A stretch of DNA of 64,000 nucleotides. Origin: Actinomadura spongiicola. GTDB lineage: Bacteria > Actinomycetota > Actinomycetes > Streptosporangiales > Streptosporangiaceae. Under the pieces are notes generated by a model. The model was not told the DNA's origin, did no database searches, and saw only the letters and a list, made by a program, of their open reading frames with translations. The stretch spans positions 434,001 through 498,000 of the forward strand of contig NZ_QVNQ01000001.1 of assembly GCF_003432485.1 (NCBI RefSeq), read 5' to 3'. Positions 54,065 through 63,583 of the stretch are shown one piece after another (the first letter of the stretch is position 1; each line of letters begins with the position of its first letter). A program made the position numbers and the translations under genes.

Positions 54065-54487
54065 ATGGGAGGTGAGGTAGGGGTGTTCGTGCGCAGGGTT
54101 GGGTGGGGGGCCGACCGCGGGTCGGGGACGATCTGGGTGGTGGCTTTTGCTGCCGTTATCTGGGTCGGTGGGGTTGCCGCTGTGGCGGTCGGCGGAGTGC
54201 GGGCTGCTCGGCATCGGGCGGACGCGGCGGCTGACTTGGCGGCGTTGGCGGGCGCGGGACGGGTGATGGAAGGGCAGGTGGGTGCGTGCGGGAGGGCGAA
54301 GAGCATTGCCGCCGAGTCGGGGGCGCGGTTGGTGCGCTGCCAGGTACAGGGAGAGGACGTGGAGGTCTCGGTGACGGTGGACGTTCTGGTGCCTATGGGC
54401 CTTGGTGCCATGACGGTGGGGTCACGGGCGAGGGCCGGCCCTGCGGTGCGAATGTCTGGCGGAGATCGTTGCATCGGGTGTCGATGA
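54065..54487 (+). CDS. TadG-like pilus-locus protein (Rv3654c-like)
   Basis: This 140-residue protein has DRGSGTIWVVAFAAVIWVGGVAAVAVGG, a TadE/G-type start with a membrane helix, followed by RAARHRADAAADLAALAGA. This is the conserved pattern of the last gene of actinobacterial tad loci (M. tuberculosis Rv3654c). Instead of ATG 54065 the start may be a GTG at 54083, which has a GGTAGG nearby. Confidence 0.82.
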   Translation: MGGEVGVFVRRVGWGADRGSGTIWVVAFAAVIWVGGVAAVAVGGVRAARHRADAAADLAALAGAGRVMEGQVGACGRAKSIAAESGARLVRCQVQGEDVEVSVTVDVLVPMGLGAMTVGSRARAGPAVRMSGGDRCIGCR

Positions 54488-54638
54488 GGTCGACGAGATG
54501 AAACCGTTTTGTCGCTCTTCGCCACCGCTACTCAGTGGTACGTTACCCTGCCGTAGCGCGTAATCATCACTCGACACCGTGTCCCCACCGGTCTTCGGCG
54601 GGACGAAACGAACCGGACGTTGTCGAAGGGATCAGGCC

Positions 54639-55901
54639 GTGACCTTCATGCGCAGGATCGGTGCAGTCGCGTTGGCGGCTCTGCTTGCGATGGGTGTCCC
54701 GGTGTTCGCCGCCGCACCTGCGCAGGCCGCTGCGCCGAGCGTCATCACCCCCGCGAACGGCGCGGTCATTACTAGCGGCTCCGAATTGAGCGCCACGGCA
54801 CGCTTTGAGTTGGCGCTCACGATGCAGCTCTGGGTCGAGGGCCCCGGGATCGGTAACAAGTTCCTGCAGGAGCGGGTTCTCACGGGCAAGTTGTCCGGCA
54901 CATTTCCCATCGGCCGGAACGGTGAGTACACGGTCTACTTGAGAGGCAAGCAGACCGGGCGTATCTACGACTCCAACACCATCAAAGTGCGCATAGCTCC
55001 GGCGGTGCCATCTGGGGTTTCGGCGCGGGTGTCCGGGCGCGAACTTGTCGTGGGCTGGAAGCGTGGCTCCGAGGACGATCTGACCGGTTACACGCTTTCG
55101 GGTTCCGGTGTCGCGTCCAAGTCCGGTTCTGTTGGCTCGTTCTGCCAGGAAACGAGCTGCTCCACCAAGCTTTCGGTGACACGGTCGAGCGGTTTGGTGT
55201 CCGTGGGTGTTCGAGCACGCCGTTCCGCAGGCAAGGGTGGGTCGCTGTATTCGGGTACCGCGACTGCGAGTGCCACCGTGAGCGGTGGTTCGAGGTTGCA
55301 GGGGGGCGATTCGTCGTCTGCGGGTTCGGGCCGACTACCTGGCGTTGACACTCCGTTGGCACCGCTCAACGACCAGTCGCCGGTCACCTTGCCGTCCGCC
55401 CGGCCCGATGGTGCGGCGCCCGGCGTCGCCTATCCGGCGCCGCAGGTCGCCAATGGTGCGACGGAGGCACAGCACGTCGCGGCTACTGACCGCCTCCGAT
55501 GGGCCAAGAACATCGGTATCGCGCTGATTCTGCTGATCGTCGCCGCCCACCTCGGGATGTGGACGCGCGGTTCGCGTGTCGCTCAAGCCCGGGTGAGCAG
55601 GAGTGGCACGGCAGCACGCATGGCGCGCAGCGGGACCGGTCGCGAGCGGGTCAGGCAGGCCCAGCGCGAGATCGCACGCGCTGAAGCACTCGCCAAGGCA
55701 GCACCGGCCGAACTCGGAGACGCTGCTAAGGAAAGAGGCGAGAACCTGAATGGTTCACGCTCCGGCGACACGGTGGCCCACACCCTGTCGTTTAAGGACG
55801 TGAAGGCTGTTGGGAGTGCGGCGAGTGCTGGTGAGCGATCCGCTGGTGTGGTCGTTCGCGTTGCCGGGTCCACCTCGGCTTCTGGTGAGGAGGCGAGGTA
55901 G
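54639..55901 (+). CDS. secreted, membrane-anchored protein with Fn3-like domain
   Basis: This 420-residue protein has a signal peptide (MRRIGAVALAALLAMG then AAAPAQA). About residues 30-120 are beta-rich and Ig-like, with PANGAVITSGSELSATA at their start. About 120-210 are Fn3-like, with VPSGVSARVSGRELVVGWKR. A Ser/Pro-rich linker and one membrane helix (IGIALILLIVAAHLGMW, about residue 310) follow, then a basic cytoplasmic tail with a helical RERVRQAQREIARAEALA segment. The GTG at 54639 follows GAAGGG. It lies next to the tad locus; adhesion or pilus anchoring is a guess. Confidence 0.7.
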   Translation: MTFMRRIGAVALAALLAMGVPVFAAAPAQAAAPSVITPANGAVITSGSELSATARFELALTMQLWVEGPGIGNKFLQERVLTGKLSGTFPIGRNGEYTVYLRGKQTGRIYDSNTIKVRIAPAVPSGVSARVSGRELVVGWKRGSEDDLTGYTLSGSGVASKSGSVGSFCQETSCSTKLSVTRSSGLVSVGVRARRSAGKGGSLYSGTATASATVSGGSRLQGGDSSSAGSGRLPGVDTPLAPLNDQSPVTLPSARPDGAAPGVAYPAPQVANGATEAQHVAATDRLRWAKNIGIALILLIVAAHLGMWTRGSRVAQARVSRSGTAARMARSGTGRERVRQAQREIARAEALAKAAPAELGDAAKERGENLNGSRSGDTVAHTLSFKDVKAVGSAASAGERSAGVVVRVAGSTSASGEEAR

Positions 55902-55958
55902 AACGGTCGCGAGCGGGTCAGGCAGGCGCGGCGACAGATTGCATGCGCGGAAGCACTG
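55635..55958. repeat. partial copy of the Fn3-like gene after its stop
   Basis: 55635-55690, inside the gene, and 55902-55958, directly after its stop, share GGTCGCGAGCGGGTCAGGCA and are similar onward to GAAGCACT. The copy keeps the same reading frame ([18 protein letters not shown]) but is separated by the TAG at 55899. Confidence 0.8.
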
Positions 55959-55994
55959 AGATGGCATCGACCTAGGGCGTGTTTCAGGAGTCCG

Positions 55995-56327
55995 TTAACG
56001 CTGGGATTTGCGCAGTCTGGCGTGGGCGCGGGCCGTCTCGGTGATCCAGTGGGTGACGGCGTTGGCGATCTTGTCGGGGCTGGTGTCGGTACTGAGCTTG
56101 TGCCGGTGGTGGGTCGGGTCGCGGAGTTCGACCTCGTACCGGCCGTCATCGAGCAGGGATACCGAGGCGAACCAGGCGGGGTCGTCTTCGTCGGGCTCGA
56201 TGATGACAAAGGTGTTGTCCGGGCCGGCCAACTCGACGATCAGCCCGAAAACAGCGTCCTCGGACGGCTCGCCGATGAACTCGCCGTTCTCGGTTTCGGC
56301 CATCAACGGGAAGTAGTCCTGCCCCAT
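55995..56327 (-). CDS. hypothetical protein
   Basis: This 110-residue acidic protein has no recognised domain. It contains FVIIEPDEDDPAWFASVSLLDDGRYEVELRD, which looks like a beta-sheet domain of the kind found in small actinobacterial immunity or partner proteins, and a helical C-terminus. The ATG at 56327 has GAGGGAC 7 bases upstream. It lies just downstream of a transposase remnant on the same strand and may be of foreign origin. Confidence 0.5.
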   Translation of the reverse strand: MGQDYFPLMAETENGEFIGEPSEDAVFGLIVELAGPDNTFVIIEPDEDDPAWFASVSLLDDGRYEVELRDPTHHRHKLSTDTSPDKIANAVTHWITETARAHARLRKSQR

Positions 56328-56338
56328 CAGCCCGTCCC

Positions 56339-56677
56339 TCACCGTTGTCGATCCGTACGCGGAACATCCCACCATCGCAGGTCGGCCCACACCGGTCGTA
56401 GCCAATCGTTGATCATCGCGATCAAGACGGTGGCCTCGAATCTGACGACGAGCTTGTCGTACCCGGTCGCCACGGCCCGGTGGCGTTTGAGCCGGTTGAT
56501 GCCGCACTCGACGGCGTGCCGTGCCTTGTAGTCCTCAGGATCGAAACCGGGCGGGTGGCCGCCGGTCGAGCCGCGTCGCTCGCGGTTACCGAGCTGGTCG
56601 GCAGGTTCGGGGATCGTGCATGCGATTGCGCGTCGCCGGGTCCGCCAATGCGATGAGATCGGGTGCGTCCTGGTCAT
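56339..56677 (-). pseudogene. IS5-like transposase, C-terminal remnant
   Basis: [26 protein letters not shown] and [20 protein letters not shown] form the final part of an IS5-family DDE transposase (the glutamate of DDE, with R and K in the Y-R-E-K signature), followed by [13 protein letters not shown]. The catalytic aspartates are missing; no inverted repeats were found. From 56678 to 57051 I see no gene. Confidence 0.75.
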
Positions 56678-57051
56678 CGGCAGCGTCGGGTCGTGCTCTT
56701 GCAGGTACTCGCGCCGTTCGCTGGTTGAGGGGATCTCACGGGAATTCGCCGCGGCCGAATTTCGTCAGGTGTGGGATCGGTACAACTCAGGACGACGCTT
56801 GGCCTCCGGAACGCCTGCAACTCAGATGATCAGCATGTTGGGGGTGGTGGCCTGTGCTTTTTGGTGGGCGTGAGTGGTGTGGGGCGGTGCGGTTGGTTCT
56901 GGGTGGTCTGGTCTGACGGCGCGTCGGGGTCTAGGCTGCCTTGCCAGTCGGATCGCCCGGATCGTCCGGCAATGCATGCCTATCGTCCGAGACTTCGGCC
57001 CCGTCCCGACCGGGACGAAAGAAAGGGCCTGATGGAGAGGAGACCCTCCGC

Positions 57052-57423
57052 ATGATGTTCTTGGGGCTGATCGTGGTGTTCGCCGCTGTTGCGGCGGGCG
57101 TCGCGGTGGTGCTGGACAACTCGGGCGGAGCCCAGATGACCATGTTCGGTAGCGAGATTCCGGGGATCACAGAACAGTGGCATGTGTTCACCGCCGGGGC
57201 CGTGCTGGCGATCGTTCTCATGGTCGGGGTGATGATCGCGGCGCTGGGATTCAAGCGCGCGATCAGCATGCGGCGGGAGTTGAGGGATCTGCGGGACGAG
57301 CACCAGGAGTCCTTGGAGACGCTGGAGCTGGAGCGGCGGAAGTTGCAGCAGGCGCTGGCCCAGGCGCGGCGCGGGATGGAAGAGCAGGCGGCGGTGCCGG
57401 CCCAGCGGGTTGCTTCGACCTGA
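57052..57423 (+). CDS. LapA family membrane protein
   Basis: This 123-residue protein has two membrane helices (about residues 3-22 and 45-70), with the sequence MFLGLIVVFAAVAAGVAVVLDN matching the LapA/DUF1049 layout, followed by a cytoplasmic coiled coil (RRELRDLRDEHQESLETLELERRKL). The role is not certain; in other bacteria LapA is linked to lipopolysaccharide assembly, which does not apply here. GGAGAGGAG precedes the ATG. Confidence 0.75.
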   Translation: MMFLGLIVVFAAVAAGVAVVLDNSGGAQMTMFGSEIPGITEQWHVFTAGAVLAIVLMVGVMIAALGFKRAISMRRELRDLRDEHQESLETLELERRKLQQALAQARRGMEEQAAVPAQRVAST

Positions 57424-57433
57424 CCCGTGGGGG

Positions 57434-57850
57434 TCACGTGGTCAGGTACTGGGCCTCGTAGGAGTCCGTCGGGGCGATGGGTGTGATGACGTCGATGAGG
57501 ACCCCGTTGGGGTCGGCGACGATGAAGTGGCGCTGCCCGAAGTCCTCGTCGCGTAGGCGGAGTTCCGGGTGCAGGCCTCCCTGGAGGACGAGCCGTTCCC
57601 ATTCGGCGTCGACGTCCTCCACCTCAAAGTTCAGCAGGAGTCCCTGGACGGGGACGCGGTAGCCCTCAGGCACCGTCGGGTGGGTGGGGTCGAGCAGGGC
57701 CAGTTCGTAGGGGGACGGCCCTGGAAGGCGCAGGCTCACATACCAGTCGGCCTCGAACGTGGTCTCGAAGCCGAACAGTTCGGTGTAGAAGCGGTGTGAT
57801 TCCCGGAGGCGGGTCGTGCCGATCACCGGGTAGAAGCTCGTCAGTCGCAT
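57434..57850 (-). CDS. VOC-family (glyoxalase-like) protein
   Basis: This 138-residue protein is one vicinal-oxygen-chelate domain: [22 protein letters not shown], then [17 protein letters not shown], and [16 protein letters not shown]. Metal-ligand histidine and glutamate positions are only partly kept, so it may be a binding or resistance protein. It is divergent from a TetR regulator with an operator between them. Confidence 0.82.
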   Translation of the reverse strand: MRLTSFYPVIGTTRLRESHRFYTELFGFETTFEADWYVSLRLPGPSPYELALLDPTHPTVPEGYRVPVQGLLLNFEVEDVDAEWERLVLQGGLHPELRLRDEDFGQRHFIVADPNGVLIDVITPIAPTDSYEAQYLTT

Positions 57851-57866
57851 GGTCTCTCCTTTTCGC

Positions 57867-57912
57867 GTACCGTTGGTATGTGAAGATACGCTGACATACC
57901 GGCGGTATGTCA
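57867..57912. promoter_or_regulatory. TetR operator pair
   Basis: A perfect palindrome lies at 57892-57912: arms TGACATACCG and CGGTATGTCA around a single G. A second, partial site (GTACCGTTGGTATGT) is at 57867-57881. Both lie in the 72-base gap between the VOC and TetR genes, and the right site touches the TetR ribosome site AAGGAGG, so TetR probably represses both genes. Confidence 0.75.
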
Positions 57913-57922
57913 AGGAGGGCGC

Positions 57923-58522
57923 GTGAACGTCAGGGTTCAGCAGCGGGAGCGGACGCGTGAGTTGCTGCTGCGCGAGAGCAGGCGACTGTTCGCCACACGG
58001 GGATACGGCGAGGTGAGCCTCGCGGAGATCGTCGGCGCGGCCGGGGTCACCAAGGGTGCGCTGTACCACCTGTTTCAGGGCAAGGCGGACCTGTTTCGAG
58101 CCGTCCTGGAGCAGGTGCAGCAAGAGGTGGCCCGGACGGTGGCGCACACCGCCGACGGCGAAGACGACCCGTGGACGCGCTTCACGGCCGGTTGCCGGGC
58201 GTTCCTCACCGCCAGCACGGCCCCGGACGTCCAGCGGATCATGCTCGTCGACGGTCCGGCGGTGCTGGGCTGGAACGAGTGGCGGGCGATGGACGAGTCC
58301 GGCTCGGCCCACCACCTCGCAGACGCGCTCGGCGAGTTGATCGCGGAGGGTGTGATCGGGGCGCAGCCGGTCGCTCCGTTGACACATCTCCTGTCGGGGG
58401 CGATGAACGAGGCGGCGCTGTGGCTGGCCGCGTCCGGTGACCCGGGGAGCGGCCTTGTCGAGGTCTGGCCGCCCCTGGCTCGGATGCTCGACGCGTTGCG
58501 TGTGGATCGGACAGGCGGTTAG
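57923..58522 (+). CDS. TetR-family transcriptional regulator
   Basis: This 199-residue regulator has an N-terminal [30 protein letters not shown], typical of TetR. The C-terminal domain (about residues 80-190) is helical, with a hydrophobic ligand pocket of the C_13/C_33-like type. The GTG at 57923 follows AAGGAGG. It should control the divergent VOC gene through the operator described. Confidence 0.9.
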   Translation: MNVRVQQRERTRELLLRESRRLFATRGYGEVSLAEIVGAAGVTKGALYHLFQGKADLFRAVLEQVQQEVARTVAHTADGEDDPWTRFTAGCRAFLTASTAPDVQRIMLVDGPAVLGWNEWRAMDESGSAHHLADALGELIAEGVIGAQPVAPLTHLLSGAMNEAALWLAASGDPGSGLVEVWPPLARMLDALRVDRTGG

Positions 58523-58947
58523 GGCGTGGCTCAGAGTGCCGTCAGAGCGCTCGCCTAAGAGCCTACGCCGCAGCGAACTCGACGTGGTTCAGAGAGTGCT
58601 TGCGTCCCGTCGTCCGCTCGGACGCCGGCGCGTGTCCGCTGGTCATGTTGAGACGCTGCCTAGGTAGGGCCCATCGCCGTACGTGTCGGTGGGCGGTGGA
58701 TGGCGTTCGCGTGGGTGCGCTTCTGGGTCGGGTCTGGGGCGTTGTCTAGGTGGCGCGGGTTGCCCGTTGGTGGTCTGGCTGGTTGAACAGTCTTCTTTCG
58801 CCGCCGGTCCGGGTCTTGGTCGGTGCGCCTGGGTGGTGGGGTGCGTTTGTGTGGGTGCGCTTTCGCGTCAGGGGTGAGACGGAGTCTTGCTGGTGTGGGT
58901 CGGCCTTCGTTGTGCGTGGCCGGGGTTGGTGCGGGTGAGGGTTTGTG
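58523..58947. other. gene-free, G/T-skewed spacer
   Basis: No gene is supported. The plus strand is very rich in G and T, with GTGGGTGCGCTT at about 58710 and again at about 58851, similar to the skewed DNA at 23.2-23.7 kb. It looks like decayed duplicated sequence between two convergent genes. Confidence 0.4.
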
Positions 58948-61263
58948 TCAGTGCGGAGGGGTGGGGGCCTCGGCGAGGAGGATGGCCAGGAGGTTCAGGG
59001 CGCCGTGTTTGTCCAGGGGGTCGTTGCCGTTGCCGCATTTGGGTGACTGGATACAGGACGGGCAGCCTGTGTCGCACTCGCAGGAGGCGATCGCGTCGCG
59101 GGTGGCGTGTAGCCAGGACGGGGCGTTGGCGTAGCCGCGTTCGGCGAAGCCCGCTCCGCCCTCGTGGCCGTCGTAAACGAAGACGGTGAGGAGGCCGGTG
59201 TCCGGGTGGACGGCCGTGGAGACGCCTCCGATGTCCCAGCGGTCGCAGGTGGCGAAGAGGGGGAGCAGGCCGATGGCGGCGTGCTCGGCGGCGTGGGCGG
59301 CGCCGGGGAGGTCGAGGTCGAGGTCGGAGATCTGCGCGTCGGACAGTGTCCACCAGACGGCGCGGGTGCGCAGGGTGCGGGGTGGGAGGTCGAGGGGTTT
59401 CTCGCCGAGCATCTCGCCCGTTTGCAGGCGACGCATCTGGTAGGCGACGACCTGGCGGGTGACTTCCACCGTGCCGAAGGAGAGGGTCGCGTCGCCCCAA
59501 GAGATGGAGCGGAGCTGTTCGATGATGGTGATGTCGGTGACGTCGCGGGCGGTGGTGGAGTAGTCGGGGTCGGCTGATTCAACGAGAGCGACGGAATCGT
59601 CCAGGTCGAGCGTCTGGACGATGAACGAGTCGCCCTGGTGGATGTAGACCGCGCCGTCGTGGACGGTGGTGTGCGCGGACGCTTCGTCCACGGTGCCGAG
59701 GAGGCGTCCCGTACCCATCTCGACGACCTGGATGGGTTCGCCCCCTGCGCCTCGGATGTCCGCCAGGGCGGAGGCCTTCTCGCGGCGCGTCCAGTACCAG
59801 CCCGCTGGACGGCGGCGGAGGAAGCCCCGGCGGACGAGGTCGGGCAGCAGATCGGCGGTGGCCGGGCCGAACAGGGGTAGATCGTCCTCGGTCAGCGGCA
59901 TCTCGGACGCCGCCGAACAAAGGTGGGGTTCCAGGACGTACGGGTTGTCGGGGTCGAGGACGGTCGCCTCCACCGGGGTCCCGAAGATCGCCTCGGGATG
60001 GTGGACGAGGAACGTGTCGAGCGGATCGTCCCGGGCCACCAGTATGGAAAGCGACGACTGTCCGGAGCGTCCCGCACGTCCGGCCTGTTGCCACAGTGAC
60101 GCGCGAGTACCGGGCCACCCGCAGACGACGACGGCGTCCAGCCCGGAGACGTCCACGCCGAGTTCGAGGGCGTTGGTGCTCGCCAAGCCGATGAGCGAGC
60201 GGGAACGCAGGGCGGCTTCGAGGGCGCGCCGCTCCTCCGGGAGATACCCGGCGCGGTAGGCGGCGACCTGTTCGGCCAGGGCGGGTTCGACTTCACGCAG
60301 GGCGCGTTTGGCGCTCAGTGCGACCGATTCCGCCCCGCGTCTGGAACGAACGAACGCCAGCGTCTGGACGCCCTCGACGACGAGGTCGGCCAGAAGGTCT
60401 CCCGCCTCGGCCGTGGCGGTGCGGCGGACGGGGGCGCCGCGCTCGCCGCGCAGCTCGGTCAGGGGCGGCTCCCAGAGCGCGAACGTCGCGGGGCCGCGTG
60501 GCGAGGCGTCGTCTTCGACGGCGACGACGTCGAGGCCGGTGAGGCGGGACGCGGTGGTCGCCGGCTCGGACGTGGTGGCCGAGGCGAGGATGAACGTCGG
60601 GTCCGCGTGATAGCGGCCGCACAACCGGCGCAACCGGCGCAGGACCTGCGCGACGTGCGATCCGAAGACGCCACGGTAGCCGTGGGCCTCGTCGACGATG
60701 ACGTACCGGAGGCGGCGCAGGAACGATGACCAGCGGGCGTGGCCGGGCAGGATCGACCGATGCAACATGTCCGGGTTCGTCAGCACATAGTTGGCGTGCT
60801 GCCGGATCCAGGTCCGCTCGTCCTGCGGGGTGTCGCCGTCGTATGTCGCCGCCCGCACCCGCGTGAGCCGCAGCGAGCGGAGCGCGCGCAACTGGTCGGC
60901 GGCGAGCGCCTTGGTCGGCGACAGGTAGAGGACCGTCCCCTCGTACCGGGGATTGTCGTCCTCGGTGTAGATCGCCGCGACGGAAGGCAGCAGGTAGGCG
61001 AGCGATTTACCGGACGCGGTCCCTGTGGCGATGATCACAGAGCGTCCCGCGTGGGCGTGGTCGGCCGCGATGGCCTGGTGCTCCCAGGGAGCGTCGATGC
61101 CCGCCGCGGCGAGCCGCTGCAGCAAAAGCGGCGTCGACCAGGCGGGCCATTCGGCGTGACGGCCCTGACGTGCGGGAACGTCCTCGACGTGGGTGATGCG
61201 GTCGCGTCGCGTGGGGTCGGCCAGCAGCCGGTCGAGAGGGGTTGAGGTTCTTTGGGCGCCCAT
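58948..61263 (-). CDS. DEAD/DEAH helicase with DUF1998 (MrfA/Hrq1 type)
   Basis: This 771-residue helicase has the Q-like motif [11 protein letters not shown], Walker A GTASGKS (about residue 92), DEAH followed by GYRG, and SATTSEP. Motif VI is [11 protein letters not shown]. The C-terminal DUF1998/MZB domain carries the cysteines [16 protein letters not shown] that bind zinc or iron-sulfur. MrfA in Bacillus repairs mitomycin damage; M. tuberculosis Rv3649 is in the same gene order. I chose the ATG at 61263. Confidence 0.92.
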   Translation of the reverse strand: MGAQRTSTPLDRLLADPTRRDRITHVEDVPARQGRHAEWPAWSTPLLLQRLAAAGIDAPWEHQAIAADHAHAGRSVIIATGTASGKSLAYLLPSVAAIYTEDDNPRYEGTVLYLSPTKALAADQLRALRSLRLTRVRAATYDGDTPQDERTWIRQHANYVLTNPDMLHRSILPGHARWSSFLRRLRYVIVDEAHGYRGVFGSHVAQVLRRLRRLCGRYHADPTFILASATTSEPATTASRLTGLDVVAVEDDASPRGPATFALWEPPLTELRGERGAPVRRTATAEAGDLLADLVVEGVQTLAFVRSRRGAESVALSAKRALREVEPALAEQVAAYRAGYLPEERRALEAALRSRSLIGLASTNALELGVDVSGLDAVVVCGWPGTRASLWQQAGRAGRSGQSSLSILVARDDPLDTFLVHHPEAIFGTPVEATVLDPDNPYVLEPHLCSAASEMPLTEDDLPLFGPATADLLPDLVRRGFLRRRPAGWYWTRREKASALADIRGAGGEPIQVVEMGTGRLLGTVDEASAHTTVHDGAVYIHQGDSFIVQTLDLDDSVALVESADPDYSTTARDVTDITIIEQLRSISWGDATLSFGTVEVTRQVVAYQMRRLQTGEMLGEKPLDLPPRTLRTRAVWWTLSDAQISDLDLDLPGAAHAAEHAAIGLLPLFATCDRWDIGGVSTAVHPDTGLLTVFVYDGHEGGAGFAERGYANAPSWLHATRDAIASCECDTGCPSCIQSPKCGNGNDPLDKHGALNLLAILLAEAPTPPH

Positions 61264-61517
61264 CAGGTTTTCAGTTTGCCAGCCGGGGCAAAACAACGGG
61301 AACGCCCCGGCGCCGGTGGCTTGGTTCCCCCTATCCTGCCCATGAGATCAGCAGGTCAGGCGGGACGACGCGAACTTACGTCCGTGTGGACGATAACGTG
61401 CGTGCCGGGTGCTGGAGCGTGGTTGAATCACGGCGAAGTCTCGATGGCCGGTCACCTCCCCGGGGGGCCGGAATTCGAGATCGGATAGTGCTGCACGGCG
61501 CGCTGGAGGATGGATCT

Positions 61518-61871
61518 GTGGACCTGAAGGTGAACGACTACACCACCGACGATGGCCTGACCGTCATCAACGTGGAGGGCGAGATCGACGTCTACACGGC
61601 GCCGAAGCTTCGCGAGAAGCTCATCGACCTGGTCAACAAGGGCAAGTTCCACCTGCTCGTGGACATGGAGAAGGTGGAGTTCCTCGACTCCACCGGCCTC
61701 GGTGTCCTCGTCGGCGGGCTGAAGCGGGTGCGCGCCCACGACGGCTCGCTGGAACTGGTGTGCACCCAGGAGCGCATCCTCAAGATCTTCCGGATCACGG
61801 GTCTGACCAAGGTCTTCGGCATCCACGACTCGATCGCCGAGGCCGAGGAGAAGCGTAAGGGCGCCAAGTAG
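61518..61871 (+). CDS. bldG: BldG-type anti-sigma factor antagonist (STAS)
   Basis: This 117-residue STAS protein has [17 protein letters not shown] and the phosphorylation site [16 protein letters not shown], with the serine that is switched by a kinase. [16 protein letters not shown] is a hallmark of BldG, which controls sporulation and antibiotic production in Streptomyces. The next gene encodes its anti-sigma partner, as in Streptomyces. The GTG at 61518 follows GGAGG. Confidence 0.93.
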   Translation: MDLKVNDYTTDDGLTVINVEGEIDVYTAPKLREKLIDLVNKGKFHLLVDMEKVEFLDSTGLGVLVGGLKRVRAHDGSLELVCTQERILKIFRITGLTKVFGIHDSIAEAEEKRKGAK

Positions 61872-61887
61872 GCGGCCCGCGGCTGAG

Positions 61888-62328
61888 ATGTCGACCGTCG
61901 AACTGTCCTTCAGCGCGCTGCCCGTCCATGTCCGGACCGCCCGGCTGATCGTGACCGCCGTGGCCCGCCGCAGCGGTGTCGCGGAGTCACTGCTGGACGA
62001 GGTCAGGCTCGCGGTCGGGGAGGCGTGCTCGCGTGCGGTGGAGACACATCGCCGGCACTGCCCCGACGAGCCCGTCCGCCTGGAACTGAGCGGCGCCGAC
62101 CGCCGGTTCGAGGTGACCGTCAGCGACACCGTCCCCGGCGACGACCCGGCGGGCGGCCTGCCGACGGCCCCGGACGCGGCGGAGTTCGAGTACGGCTTTG
62201 GCGAGGACGCCGCCGAACTCGGCCTGGCCGTCATCGCCGGGCTCGCCGACGATGTGGAGATCGCCGCGACGCCCAAGGGGGTCCAGATACGGATGAGCTG
62301 GCCGGCCGAAGCCGAGGCGACCATCTGA
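61888..62328 (+). CDS. anti-sigma factor, ATP-binding (RsbW-like), partner of BldG
   Basis: This 146-residue protein has a HATPase fold: LLDEVRLAVGEACSRAV as N-box, VSDTVPGDD as the G1-like segment, and ELGLAVIAGLADDVEIA as the later motif. The usual N of the N-box (EACTNA) is replaced by R, as in the Streptomyces protein beside bldG (SCO3548), so kinase activity may be weak. There is a 16-base gap to bldG. Confidence 0.87.
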   Translation: MSTVELSFSALPVHVRTARLIVTAVARRSGVAESLLDEVRLAVGEACSRAVETHRRHCPDEPVRLELSGADRRFEVTVSDTVPGDDPAGGLPTAPDAAEFEYGFGEDAAELGLAVIAGLADDVEIAATPKGVQIRMSWPAEAEATI

Positions 62329-62345
62329 CGCGCCCGATTTCGACG

Positions 62346-62375
62346 AAGGCCCTGCCGCACCCGCGACAGGGCCTT
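62346..62375 (+). terminator. terminator after bldG operon
   Basis: AAGGCCCTG at 62346-62354 pairs perfectly with CAGGGCCTT at 62367-62375 around a 12-base loop, 18 bases after the anti-sigma gene stop. Confidence 0.75.
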
Positions 62376-63583
62376 CATCGTGACGTCCTGCAAAACGAGG
62401 CAATGCCACCGCCTCGATCTCCGAACTGCCGCAGATTGATGGATGGGTGTTGCGTCAGTGATCGGGGGCTGGGGAGTACCGCAGGCGGTGCGGGGCCAGG
62501 GACGTGAGGCCCTTGGCTGCGAGCGCGACAGTAGGTGGGAGCCCAGGGGTGTCTCAAGGTTGGCCTTCAGTCATGCGTCAGCGTCCGAGCAGGCGCGGGA
62601 GTGGGCATATGGGGACACTTTGCGAAGGAGCGTCGGATTCGCTGCGGCAAGGCGAGCGCTCCTACGGCACTTGAGACAGAGCCTTGGTGCGTGGCGGGGG
62701 TGTGGTCTAGGACGTCCTAGCTTGGATGAGGGTGGGGCGGTCGACGGTGTGCCAGGGCGGGCAACTAGGACATGCAGTGTCGGGACGCTGCTGTGGGTTG
62801 GCGGCGCGCTGGTGGTTGGGGGCGGACCCCGGCCGTGTCGCGCAGGCGTCGGGCTGAGCTGATGCGGCGACGGCAGCCCCCGCGCGGCGGACGGCAACGC
62901 CCAGCGGAGCGCCGCCGTCCGCCCTGAGATGTGGGCGTGATGGGGCGCTCTGCGAAGGGACGTCGAGTTCACTGACGGCCAGCAGCGGCGTGAGCCGTCG
63001 GGCGAGCGTCCTGAAACACGCCTCAGCGCATGTGCTGGGTGGTGTGGTGGGACGTCTTGGTCCCCGAGTGTGGGTGCGTTGGGTGCCGGGTGTGCCGGCG
63101 GAGGTAGGGCAGGCGTCCGGGGGGTCCGGACGGAGGTTCCGGGGGGAGTTTCTTCTGGGGCTGATGTGACTTGTGGGGTGTGGGTGGCGCGGGCCTGCGG
63201 CTGTTGATCTTGGTTGGTGTGGATTTAGGTCTAGACATTTTGCGATTTAATGCCTAGCTTAAATGGAGTGCTGGTAGGGCGCTGATGTGTGGAGTGTGGT
63301 GCGCGCCTGCCGGTGTGGCCGCGGGGTAATAGCGGGCTAACCAGGGCTGACCTGCGGAAATGCCGCATGGATCGGCAGTCATGTCAAATTCCGGCATATC
63401 GTTTGTTGCAATTCGGCGACATCTCTGTCCATGGCCGTGCGGCCTTAACAATCGACTGTCGCGTGCGTAGACTCCCGGGACCCGCGCTGCCGTGCGAGGC
63501 GTTCGAAATCATGACTCGCGGGGTACGCGGTAAAGATCGTCTTTTGACGGTCGAGATCGCAAAACCCCTGTCGAGGAGGACGG
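62376..63583. other. 1.2-kb gene-free region before hppA, with repeat and hairpin
   Basis: No gene is supported. The segments 62601-62647 and 62931-62978 are imperfect copies (both contain TGCGAAGG and CGTCG before TTC-CTG-CGG). A hairpin with 10-base arms (GGCGGACGGC and complement) lies at 62886-62923. The part 63230-63560 has more A/T (TTTTGCGATTTAA) and should contain the promoter of hppA; a long untranslated leader is possible. Confidence 0.45.
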
